NCBI GenBank assembly: GCA_029256565.1
Contig: JAQSXQ010000036.1
Span: forward strand, 1-12,078
Length of the DNA: 12,078 nt
Direction of reading: 5' to 3'
Origin: Mycobacterium sp.
GTDB taxonomy: Bacteria > Actinomycetota > Actinomycetes > Mycobacteriales > Mycobacteriaceae
In this document: positions 5,501-12,078 of the stretch, piece after piece
Layout of the letters: each line of letters opens with the position of its first letter
How positions within the stretch are numbered: the first letter of the stretch is position 1
Translations under genes and position numbers: made by a program
Notes under the pieces: model-generated
What the model saw: the letters and a program-made list of their open reading frames with translations, nothing else
Database searches by the model: none
What the model was told of the DNA's origin: nothing

Positions 5501-6202
5501 ATGAGTGACAGCAGCGGCACGCAAGACGGCAGCGAGGCACGTCGCCCTACGGGTGCGGACGCCGCCTTGACCGAGCGACAGCGCACCATCCTCGACATGA
5601 TCCGAAACTCGGTGACCACACGCGGTTATCCCCCGAGCATCCGCGAGATCGGCGACGCAGTCGGCCTCACGTCGACGTCGTCGGTCGCACACCAGCTGCG
5701 CACTCTGGAGCGCAAGGGCTACCTGCGCCGCGACCCGAACCGTCCGCGCGCCGTCGACGTGCGCGGCTCCGAGGACAACGTCACTCCGATCGTCGCCACC
5801 GACGTCGCGGGTTCGGACTCACTGCCCGAGCCCACCTACGTGCCGGTCCTGGGCCGAATCGCCGCGGGCGGACCGATCCTGGCCGAGCAGGCCGTGGAGG
5901 ACGTCTTCCCGCTGCCGCGCGAGCTGGTCGGCGAGGGCTCGCTGTTCCTGCTCAAGGTCGTCGGCGAGTCGATGGTCGACGCCGCGATCTGCGACGGGGA
6001 CTGGGTCGTCGTCCGTCAGCAGAACGTCGCCGACAACGGCGACATCGTCGCGGCCATGATCGACGGCGAGGCGACGGTGAAGACCTTCAAGCGCACCCGC
6101 GGTCAGGTGTGGCTGATGCCGCACAACCCCGCGTTCGATCCGATTCCCGGAAACGACGCCCAGGTGCTCGGCAAGGTCGTCACGGTCATCCGCAAGATCT
6201 GA
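5501..6202 (+). CDS. lexA: LexA repressor, SOS regulator
   Basis: LexA represses the SOS genes and cleaves itself when RecA filaments form on single-stranded DNA. The product is 233 residues. The N-terminal winged helix-turn-helix runs from about 23 to 88 (LTERQRTILDMI, GYPPSIREIGDAVGLTSTSSV, LERKGYLRRDPNRPRAVDV). The self-cleavage site Ala122-Gly123 lies in GRIAAGGP. The catalytic dyad is Ser157 (VVGESMVD) and Lys194 (GEATVKTFKR). A disordered, acidic N-terminal extension of about 22 residues precedes the DNA-binding domain, as in other mycobacterial LexA proteins. The frame is open to 5345, but the start at 5501 is supported by the promoter position and homology; the upstream part would run across the operator. 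It is divergent from chiZ and convergent with the LGFP gene, with 12 bases between the stops. Confidence 0.97.
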   Translation: MSDSSGTQDGSEARRPTGADAALTERQRTILDMIRNSVTTRGYPPSIREIGDAVGLTSTSSVAHQLRTLERKGYLRRDPNRPRAVDVRGSEDNVTPIVATDVAGSDSLPEPTYVPVLGRIAAGGPILAEQAVEDVFPLPRELVGEGSLFLLKVVGESMVDAAICDGDWVVVRQQNVADNGDIVAAMIDGEATVKTFKRTRGQVWLMPHNPAFDPIPGNDAQVLGKVVTVIRKI

Positions 6203-6203
6203 C

Positions 6204-6216
6204 GACCGCGACGGTC
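6204..6216. terminator. Possible bidirectional hairpin between lexA and the LGFP gene
   Basis: GACCG-CGA-CGGTC is a perfect five-base-pair stem with a three-base loop, placed between two converging stop codons. An overlapping CTGAC/GTCAG pair (6199-6203 and 6214-6218) offers an alternative fold. No T-tract follows on either strand, so intrinsic termination is uncertain. Confidence 0.3.
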
Positions 6217-8344
6217 AGCCTCGAGTGAACCCGTTGGTGAGCGCGAATTCCTCGCTGGCGAACCAGATCTCGGCGCGCACCCGGTCGTACTCCCCGCTGC
6301 CGGGCAGCCAGTACAGGCCGGTCTTGGTGTCGGCCTTGATCGGATAGCCGTCGGGCGCGTCGAACGGACTGTCGAGGGCCAGGCGCATCGACGTCTGCGA
6401 CGGCGCGGACTCCTCCATCGAGAGCGCGGCGTGCCTGCCGCTGGGCGGCCCGCTGGCCGGTTCCGCCGCGAGCGCGGTCGTCTCGGGATCGTCGAACGAG
6501 GAGTGCCGGTACTCCGAAGCGGAGGCGAAGGGGTCGATGCCCGTGAGCGCCGACGTCTTCTCGCTCCCTGCACCGTCAGTCGACGCATCGCCGTACGTCT
6601 CACTCGGCGTGACGTCGTCCGGTGTCGCCTCGTCCGGTGTCTCGTCGTTCGAAGTGACGTCATCCGGTGTCGTGTCATCCGGCGTCGGGCCGTCGTCACC
6701 CGTGGCGTCGGCCCGGGCCACGTCCTCGGCGGTCACCACGCGCGTCGGCGCGGTGTCGATCGCGTCCTGATCCTCGGCGAAGTTGGCCGGGAACGCCCCG
6801 CTCCCTGGCACGCTGCCGGGGCCCGACGGCTGGTCGTCGTCGACCGTCATCGCCCAGGCGCTCAGCGGAACGTTCGGCGGCTGCCCGACGGCGGGCCGGT
6901 CCTCGGCGGTGGGCATCGGACCGGACTCGAAGTCCTGGTCGTCGTCGAAGTCGTCGTATTCGTCGAAGTGATTCAACGGCTCGCGGTCGTCGGTGCGGCG
7001 CCGCACCACGGCCGCCACGATCGCCGCGATGAGCAACAGCACGGGGATGACGGCCAGTGCCCACCAGTACTTCTGGTACCACGGCTGCGCGCCCTCGGCG
7101 TCGGAGTCGGCGGCCTGTGGCGCCTGCGGCGCGCCCTGGCCCGGCACCTCGAGCCCCGCCAGGCCCGCCGCCAGGTTCGTCGGTTCGGTGGTGAACTCGC
7201 CGGTGGACCGGTTCCAGGAGATCGCGCCGTTGGCGAACTTCTGGGTGACGACGTCGCCGTCGTCGGTCTGGTCGGCGGTGGGAGCGCCCAGTTCGCCGGT
7301 GGCACCGCCGAGCTTCGCCCAGGCCGCGTTCATCGCACCGCGGACGATCACGGCGCCGAAGTCGGGGGTCCAGAAGATGACCGGGCCGTCCTCCGCGGTG
7401 AAGGAGGCGATCCTGCTCGCCGGTGCCAGGCCGCCGTCGGCCTCGTTGGCCTTCGGGAAGCCGAGGTCGCTCTCGGGTCCGCCGACGCTCTCGTACTTGG
7501 CGAGCAACTGGCCGGTGATGACGGTGGCTCCGGTGGCGGGGCTGTAGAAGATCTTGCCCCCGGCGAAGGTCTGCTGGAGCCCGTCGTCGCCCACGGGCTC
7601 GGGCGGCCCCTCGGCCGCACCCAGCGGTCCGAGCGGACCACCTGCGGCGCGCCGGGCGGCGTCGATCTCGGTGTTCGCGTTGCCCGGGATCTCGAGACCC
7701 TCGAGCTGCGCGGCCAGTTCGGGCGGGGTGGTGGTGAACGTCTTGGTGCTGCGGTCCCAGGAGATCTGGCCGCCGGTGAAGGTCTGCGACACCACGTTCC
7801 CGCGGTAGACCTCGTCCTCGGTCGGGACGCCGAGGGTGCCGGCCGATCCGCCGAGCCTGTCCCACGCCGCGTTGATCGCGCCGCGCACCACGTGGGCGCC
7901 GGTGTCGGGCGTCCAGAAGATCACCGGGTTGTCCGCCGCGCTGAACGTCGTGTTGCGGCTGTTCGGCGCGCGCCCCGCGCCTTCGTCGATGTTGGGGAAG
8001 CCGAGGTCGCCGTCGCCGGGCCCGCCGAGCGACAGGTACTTCTCGAGGATCGCGCCCTGCATGATCCGCGCACCGGTCTCGGGGGTGAAGTAGATCCTGC
8101 CGCTGGCGAAGTTCTGCCCGAAGCCCGCACCGACGGCGTACACGCCGCCGTCCTTGGGGCCCAGTGCACCGGTCGGACCGCCGCCTGCCTCCCACGCCTG
8201 CGTCATCGCCACGTCGGCATCGCCCTCGGGTGAAGCCGACGCGATCGGGATCGCCGGGACGAACGCGATGACGGCAAGCGCCATCACTAGCGCGACGCCG
8301 GCTCGCCCCATGAGCCTGCCGAGCAGGGTGTGCAGCACAGTCAT
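6215..8344 (-). CDS. LGFP-repeat membrane protein with acidic tail and sunset-like C-terminus (Rv2721c-like)
   Basis: The product is 709 residues (Rv2721c is about 699). Predicted layout: signal peptide 1-37 with an ASA cleavage site; an exported region of about 50-402 made of LGFP-type repeats (LGFP at 114-117, LGVP 171-174, LGFP 294-297, LGAP 352-355, with recurring TGA and WTPD.GA blocks); a Pro/Gln/Ala linker; one membrane helix 426-447 followed by RRR; a cytoplasmic tail 451-660, very acidic, with a TPDD-type repeat at about 554-583; and a C-terminal motif 668-706 (YPIKADTKTGLYWLPGSGEY, then RAEIWF). The last motif resembles the 'sunset' domain found at the ends of some actinobacterial proteins. 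LGFP repeats are associated with cell-wall attachment in Corynebacteriales, so an envelope-to-cytoplasm link is inferred; the exact function is unknown. GGGGAGGA (8348-8355) supports the ATG at 8344. Confidence 0.9.
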   Translation of the reverse strand: MTVLHTLLGRLMGRAGVALVMALAVIAFVPAIPIASASPEGDADVAMTQAWEAGGGPTGALGPKDGGVYAVGAGFGQNFASGRIYFTPETGARIMQGAILEKYLSLGGPGDGDLGFPNIDEGAGRAPNSRNTTFSAADNPVIFWTPDTGAHVVRGAINAAWDRLGGSAGTLGVPTEDEVYRGNVVSQTFTGGQISWDRSTKTFTTTPPELAAQLEGLEIPGNANTEIDAARRAAGGPLGPLGAAEGPPEPVGDDGLQQTFAGGKIFYSPATGATVITGQLLAKYESVGGPESDLGFPKANEADGGLAPASRIASFTAEDGPVIFWTPDFGAVIVRGAMNAAWAKLGGATGELGAPTADQTDDGDVVTQKFANGAISWNRSTGEFTTEPTNLAAGLAGLEVPGQGAPQAPQAADSDAEGAQPWYQKYWWALAVIPVLLLIAAIVAAVVRRRTDDREPLNHFDEYDDFDDDQDFESGPMPTAEDRPAVGQPPNVPLSAWAMTVDDDQPSGPGSVPGSGAFPANFAEDQDAIDTAPTRVVTAEDVARADATGDDGPTPDDTTPDDVTSNDETPDEATPDDVTPSETYGDASTDGAGSEKTSALTGIDPFASASEYRHSSFDDPETTALAAEPASGPPSGRHAALSMEESAPSQTSMRLALDSPFDAPDGYPIKADTKTGLYWLPGSGEYDRVRAEIWFASEEFALTNGFTRG
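6596..6685 (-). repeat. Short degenerate repeat coding for TPDD-type units in the acidic tail
   Basis: Residues about 554-583 of the LGFP protein repeat a five- or six-residue unit (TPDDT, TPDDV, TSNDE, TPDEA, TPDDV, TPSE). At DNA level a 15-base unit built on 'gtcatccggtgt' recurs with changes. Such runs tend to vary in copy number between strains. The encoded stretch is probably disordered and rich in Thr followed by Pro. Confidence 0.7.
7139..8209 (-). repeat. Internal duplication: two LGFP modules of about 180 residues
   Basis: Residues 46-221 and 226-402 of the LGFP protein align end to end with a constant offset of 180-181 residues. Matched pairs include GGP at 55 and 235, DLGFP at 113 and 293, PVIFWTPD at 140 and 321, NAAW at 158 and 339, and LE(I/V)PG at 217 and 398. 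Each module holds two full LGFP-like repeats and a shortened third. The copies differ at many residues, so the duplication is old. Confidence 0.85.
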
Positions 8345-8406
8345 CCGTCCTCCCCGCGACCCGCTCGGGGGTTCCCTCGAAGTATCGCGTCCGTCAACTC
8401 TGCGTC

Positions 8407-8441
8407 AGACGACGTCCATCTTGAGGGATATCCAAGCGTCT
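8407..8441. repeat. Bulged inverted repeat upstream of the LGFP gene
   Basis: The right arm CAAGCGTCT (8433-8441) pairs with AGACG (8407-8411) and CTTG (8420-8423), which are separated by eight unpaired bases; the loop is nine bases. It lies in the 160-base gap between the fadE20 stop and the LGFP start. I found no clear -10/-35 pair in this gap. It may be a regulatory site, or chance. Confidence 0.25.
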
Positions 8442-8504
8442 GCGGGCAAGTGTCGCGCGACCGGTACCCAATCGACGTCCAGCGCGCGGGCCCGCCGGGG
8501 TGCC

Positions 8505-9648
8505 TCAGACACCCATGCTGCGGCCGATGATCTCCTTCATGATCTCGGTGGTTCCGCCGTAGATGGTCTGGATCCGGGCGTCGAGGAACGCCCTGGCCAC
8601 CGGGTACTCGCGCATGTAGCCGTAGCCGCCGTGCAGCTGCAGACAGCGGTCGTTGAGTCGCACCTGGGTCTCGGTGGCGTACCACTTCGCCATGGCGGCC
8701 TGCTCGACCGAGAGCTTCTCGTCCAGGTGCAGGCGGATGAACTCGTCGACCATGATCCGGACCATGGTGGCCTCGGTGGCCATCTCGGCGAGCGCGAACC
8801 GGCTGTTCTGAAAGCTGCCGATCGGCTTGCCGAACGCCTTGCGCTCCTTGGTGTACTGCAGGGTCTGTTCGAGCACGGCCTCCATGCCCGCGGCGGCCAT
8901 CACGGCGATGCTGATGCGTTCCTGCGGCAGGTTCTGCATCAGGTAGACGAAGCCCGAGCCCTCTTCGCCGAGCAGGTTCTCGGCGGGGACGCGCACGTCG
9001 GTGAACGAGAGTTCGGCGGTGTCCTGGGCGTCCAGGCCGATCTTGTCGAGGTGGCGGCCGCGCTCGAAGCCCTCCATGCCGCGCTCGACGACCAGCAGCG
9101 AGAAGCCCAGCGCGCCCTTCTCGGGGTCGGTGCAGGCCACCACGATCACCAGGTCGGCGTGAATGCCGTTGGTGATGAACGTCTTCGACCCGTTGAGCAC
9201 CCAGCTGCCGTCCTCCTGCTTGACGGCGCGGGCCTTGATGCCCTGCAGGTCGCTTCCGGTGCCCGGCTCGGTCATGGCGATGGCGGTGATCAGTTCACCG
9301 GAGCAGAACCCGGGCAGCCAGCGCTGCTTCTGCTCGTCGGTCGCCAGCCGCAGGAAGTAGGGCGCGATGACGTCGTTCTGCAGCGAGAAGCCGAGGCCGC
9401 TGTACCGGCCCGCGCTGGTCTCCTCGGTGATGACGACGTTGTAGCGGAAGTCCGGGTTGCCGCCGCCGCCGTACTCCTCGGGCACCGCCATGCCGAGGAA
9501 GCCCTGCTTCGCGGTCGACGATCTTGTTCTTCTCCCACTCGTCGTGGAACGGCGCGACGTGGCGTTCCAGGAACGAGCGGTATGACTCGCGGAACATGTC
9601 GTGCTCGGCCTCGAACAGCGTGCGATCGAACTTGACGGCCTGGGCCAT
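8505..9648 (-). pseudogene. fadE20: Acyl-CoA dehydrogenase FadE20, frameshifted at about 9510
   Basis: This is an FAD-dependent acyl-CoA dehydrogenase of the long-chain (LCAD-like) type, acting in fatty-acid beta-oxidation. The ATG at 9648 has GGAGG upstream (9655-9659) and reads 46 normal residues ending DEWEKNKIVDR. One base later the normal sequence resumes in another frame at KQGFLGMAVPEEYGGGG (AAG at 9507-9509) and runs 334 residues to the stop at 8505. The family has about seven more residues between these parts (a VWLxAG-like segment), so about 20 bases appear deleted. As given, translation leaves the native frame after 46 residues and stops near 9295. The rest keeps its motifs: IAMTEPGTGSDLQG, LEQTLQYTKERKAFG with Glu at the position of the LCAD catalytic base, LHGGYGYMREYP and YGGTTEIMKE. 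The rebuilt length of about 387 equals the family length. It is Rv2724c in M. tuberculosis. A sequence error remains possible. Confidence 0.85.
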
Positions 9649-9683
9649 GGCGGACCTCCGGATTGGCGGACGGGATTGTCTCG

Positions 9684-9689
9684 ACCATA
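9684..9689 (-). promoter_or_regulatory. Candidate -10 box of fadE20
   Basis: TATGGT on the minus strand fits TANNNT, with a predicted start near 9677 and a leader of about 29 bases that contains the GGAGG site. The palindrome at 9696-9711 covers the region where the -35 would lie. Confidence 0.5.
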
Positions 9690-9695
9690 TACCAG

Positions 9696-9711
9696 CCAAC
9701 CGGATGGTTGG
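9696..9711. promoter_or_regulatory. Palindromic operator candidate in the fadE20/molybdoenzyme gap
   Basis: CCAACC-GGAT-GGTTGG has perfect six-base arms around four bases. It overlaps the expected -35 of fadE20 and lies 40-55 bases upstream of the predicted start of the divergent gene. Size and position suit a TetR-family repressor, a common type of regulator for mycobacterial fatty-acid genes. I cannot name the protein. Confidence 0.6.
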
Positions 9712-9737
9712 GACCGGCGGCAACGGTGCGCCGACCC

Positions 9738-9743
9738 TAGAAT
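9738..9743 (+). promoter_or_regulatory. Candidate -10 box of a leaderless molybdoenzyme transcript
   Basis: TAGAAT fits TANNNT and lies seven bases before the ATG at 9751, the same distance as in lexA. No ribosome-binding site precedes that ATG. No good -35 is visible. Confidence 0.5.
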
Positions 9744-9750
9744 CGTCAGA

Positions 9751-11945
9751 ATGCCCCGCCCCGCGAGCCTCACCCACTGGGGCGCCTTCACCGCCGACGT
9801 CCGCGACGGCGACCTCGCATCGGTGTCACCCGCCGAGGGCGACGCCGACCCCTCTCCCCTGCTCGGCAACCTGCCCGGCTCCATCAAGCACCGCTCGCGG
9901 ATCACGGGCCCCGCAGTGCGCCGCGGGTGGCTGGAACAGGGCCCCGGTCCGACCGACGTGCGCGGCGCCGACGAGTTCGTCGCCGTGTCGTGGGACGAAC
10001 TGACCGAACTACTGGCCGACGAGTTGCGCCGCGTCGTCGACGCGCACGGCAACGAGGCCATCTACGGCGGCTCCTACGGCTGGGCCAGCGCGGGACGCTT
10101 CCACCACGCGCAGAGCCAGGTGCACCGCTTCCTGAAGATGCTCGGCGGCTACACGTTCTCCAGGCACTCCTACAGTCTGGGCGCGACCGGCGTCATCATG
10201 CCCCGGGTGGTCGGAACGCACGACGACCTGTTCAAGCGCTCGACGGACTGGAACGTCATCGCCGCGCACACCGACCTGATGGTCTGCTTCGGCGGCGTCG
10301 CGATGAAGAACACCGCGATCAATCACGGCGGGACGACGGCGCATCCGGCGCGCGACGCGCTGCGGCGCCTGCGCGACCGCGGCGGCCGGATCGTGTCGTT
10401 CTCCCCGCTGCGCGACGACGTCGACGGCGAGTGCGAGTGGCTGGCGCCGGTGCCGGGCACCGACGTGGCGATCATGGTGGCGCTGGCCTACGTGCTGGCC
10501 ACCGAGTCGCTCGCCGACCGGGCGTTCCTCGACCGCTACTGCACGGGCTACGACCGGTTCGAGCGCTACCTGCTCGGCCTCGACGACGGGGTGCCGAAGT
10601 CGCCGGGGTGGGCCGAACCGATCTGCGGCCTGCCAGCCGACCGGCTCACCGAGCTGGCCCGCCGGATGGCGTCGAGCCGGACGCTCGTCACCGTCAGCTG
10701 GTCACTGCAGCGGGTGCGCCACGGCGAGCAGGCGCCCTGGATGGGTCTGACGCTGGCGGCGATGCTCGGCCAGATCGGTGTTCCCGGAGGGGGTTTCGGG
10801 CACGGATACGGATCCATGAACGAGCCGGGCCTGCCACCGCTGCGGTGCCGGCTCCCCGCCCTGCCCCAGGGACTGAACCCCGTGCGGTCGTTCATCCCGG
10901 TCGCGGCGGTCAGCGACATGCTGCTGCACCCCGGCGAGCCGTTCGACTTCAACGGCCTGCGCCTGACCTACCCCGACATCCGCCTGGTGTACTGGGCGGG
11001 CGGCAATCCGTTCCACCACCACCAGGACATCCCGCGGTTGCGCCGGGCGCTCGGTCGGCCCGACACCATCGTGGTGCACGAGCCGTACTGGACGGCCATG
11101 GCCAAGCACGCCGACGTCGTGGTGCCGTCGACGACGGCCTATGAGCGCGAGGACTTCTCGGGCTCTCGCAACGACCCGATGTTCGTCGCGATGCCCGCAC
11201 TGACCGAGCCGTACGCCGACGCCCGCGACGACTACGCGACGTTCTCGGCTCTGGCGCACCGGCTCGGTTTCGGCGAGCAGTTCACCGAGGGCCGCACCGC
11301 GCGGCAGTGGCTGGCGCACCTCTACGAGAAGTGGTCGGCCGAACTGGACTTCGAGGTCCCGACGTTCGAGGAGTTCTGGAGCGCAGGCTCGCTACGCCTG
11401 CCCACCGAGGACGGCCTCAGCCTGCTCGGCGACTTCCGCGCCGACCCGGTCGCCCACCGGCTGGGCACGCCGAGCGGCCGCATCGAGATCTTCTCGGCCG
11501 ACATCGACGGCTTCGGGTACGACGACTGCGCGGGCCATCCGCGGTGGTACGAACCCGACGAATGGCTCGGCGGCGACCGGGCGGCCGCTCATCCCCTGCA
11601 CCTGCTGGCCAACCAGCCGTCGTCGCGGCTGCACGGGCAGCTCGACGGCGGCGCGACCAGTCAGGCGTCGAAAGTGCAGGGCCGCGAACCCATTCGGATC
11701 CACCCGCGGGCGGCGGAGCGGACGTGGTGCAGCTGCCCACGGGGGCCTGGTACGACCCGGCCGACGCCGGCGATGTCGACGCCATGTGCGTGCACGGCAA
11801 CCCGAACGTCCTCACCGCCGACGTCGGCACCTCGTCGCTGGCCCAGGGCTGCACGGGCGCCCACGTGCTCGTCGAGATCGAAAAGTTCACCGGCGCACTA
11901 CCTCCCGTGCGCGCGCACGAACCGCCGGTGATCGTGCCCCGCTAA
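9751..11945 (+). pseudogene. Molybdopterin oxidoreductase of the BisC/TorA type, frameshifted at about 11709-11724
   Basis: These enzymes use bis-MGD molybdenum to reduce S- or N-oxides (biotin sulfoxide, methionine sulfoxide, TMAO). There is no twin-arginine signal and no N-terminal Fe-S cysteine motif, so it is a cytoplasmic BisC-like form. Residues seen: YGGSYGWASAGRFHHAQSQ (105-123) with the YGW motif, and Ser142 in YSLGA at the place of the Mo-ligating serine of DMSO reductase. Further on are VYWAGGNPFHHHQD and HEPYWTAMAKHADVVVPST. After REPIRIHPRAA (to 11715) the first frame loses similarity. A second frame resumes at VVQLPTGAWYDP (from 11724) and continues through NVLTADVGTSSLAQG to TAA at 11945. 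About 33 family residues (AARGI.DGD.V.V.NDRG region) are missing, so about 100 bases seem deleted, a number not divisible by three. The missing part contacts the cofactor domain, so the product would not work. Assembly error is possible. Confidence 0.82.
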
Positions 11946-11951
11946 GGGCGG

Positions 11952-12078
11952 TCAGAACGTTGCGTAGTCCGCAAGGCTGGCCGCCAGCGCAGCGGACACC
12001 CGCGCCTTGATGCGCGTGCCGTCGTCGGTGTGCTCGGTCGCGTCGATCATCCCGTCGGCGTGGACGCGGGCGACCAGG
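11952..12078 (-). CDS. hflX: Probable HflX GTPase, C-terminal end (5' end outside window)
   Basis: The minus strand is open from the right edge to TGA at 11952-11954, giving 41 full codons that end VARVHADGMIDA, EHTDDGTRIKARV, then LAASLADYATF. This resembles the last strands and helix of actinobacterial HflX, the GTPase that splits stalled or stressed ribosomes. The position agrees: hflX (Rv2725c) follows fadE20 on the same strand in M. tuberculosis. None of the GTPase motifs is inside the window, so the call rests on the tail and on gene order. It converges on the molybdoenzyme gene with six bases between the stop codons. Confidence 0.65.
   Translation of the reverse strand, partial: LVARVHADGMIDATEHTDDGTRIKARVSAALAASLADYATF

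Noticed and set aside
6431..9635. Long open frames opposite the LGFP and fadE20 genes (6431-8233 and 8154-9635 plus, 6696-8195 minus)
   Set aside because: They are antisense or out-of-frame images of genes with clear domains, start sites and ribosome-binding sites.
9295..9648. Programmed ribosomal frameshifting in fadE20
   Set aside because: There is no slippery sequence, and about seven conserved residues are missing at the junction; a slip would not restore them.
11700..11730. An intron or intein explaining the break in the molybdoenzyme gene
   Set aside because: Sequence is missing relative to the family, not added.
11919..11951. CCGCC/GGCGG pair at the 3' end of the molybdoenzyme gene as a terminator
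   Set aside because: Five base pairs with a loop of about 20 bases and no T-tract is expected by chance in such GC-rich DNA.
1..12078. Mobile elements, tRNA genes, CRISPR arrays or defence systems
   Set aside because: No transposase or integrase motifs, terminal repeats, tRNA-like gene or regularly spaced repeats were seen in the genes or gaps.

Overview
The window is high-GC chromosomal DNA from a mycobacterium, most likely an environmental or rapid-growing species rather than the M. tuberculosis complex. Three things point there. The gene order follows the M. tuberculosis H37Rv block from Rv2713 (sthA) to Rv2725c (hflX) as I remember it. The LexA sites have the mycobacterial form TCGAAC-N4-GTTCGA. 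The -10 boxes have the form TANNNT.

Left part (1-4238). The window opens inside sthA (C-terminal 178 residues, plus strand). Its stop codon overlaps tail to tail with that of a minus-strand trypsin-like serine protease lipoprotein. A plus-strand cluster follows: a PAC2-family protein (Rv2714 type), an alpha/beta hydrolase (Rv2715 type) and a short PhzF-family protein (Rv2716 type).

Middle part (4255-6202) is a DNA-damage module. nrdR and chiZ (Rv2719c) lie on the minus strand and diverge from lexA on the plus strand. The 245-base gap between chiZ and lexA is densely regulated. It holds a full match to the RecA-independent (PafBC-type) promoter, a LexA box for chiZ, two further degenerate LexA-like sites around the chiZ -10, and a near-perfect LexA box on the -35 of a leaderless lexA promoter.

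Right part (6215-12078). A 709-residue envelope protein on the minus strand has a signal peptide, duplicated LGFP modules, one membrane helix, an acidic tail and a terminal 'sunset'-like motif. fadE20 (minus) follows, then a divergent molybdopterin oxidoreductase of the BisC/TorA type (plus), then the 3' end of a minus-strand gene that looks like hflX. Both fadE20 and the molybdoenzyme gene are interrupted: each switches frame at a point where conserved family residues are missing (about 20 and about 100 bases). Their shared promoter region, with a perfect 6+4+6 palindrome, looks intact. This is either gene decay or sequence error.

Compared with remembered H37Rv, the protease and the molybdoenzyme are extra here, while Rv2717c, Rv2722 and Rv2723 are absent from their places. 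I saw no RNA gene, insertion sequence, prophage or CRISPR array, and no clearly new defence or biosynthetic system. The most informative parts are the chiZ/lexA control region and the paired gene disruptions.
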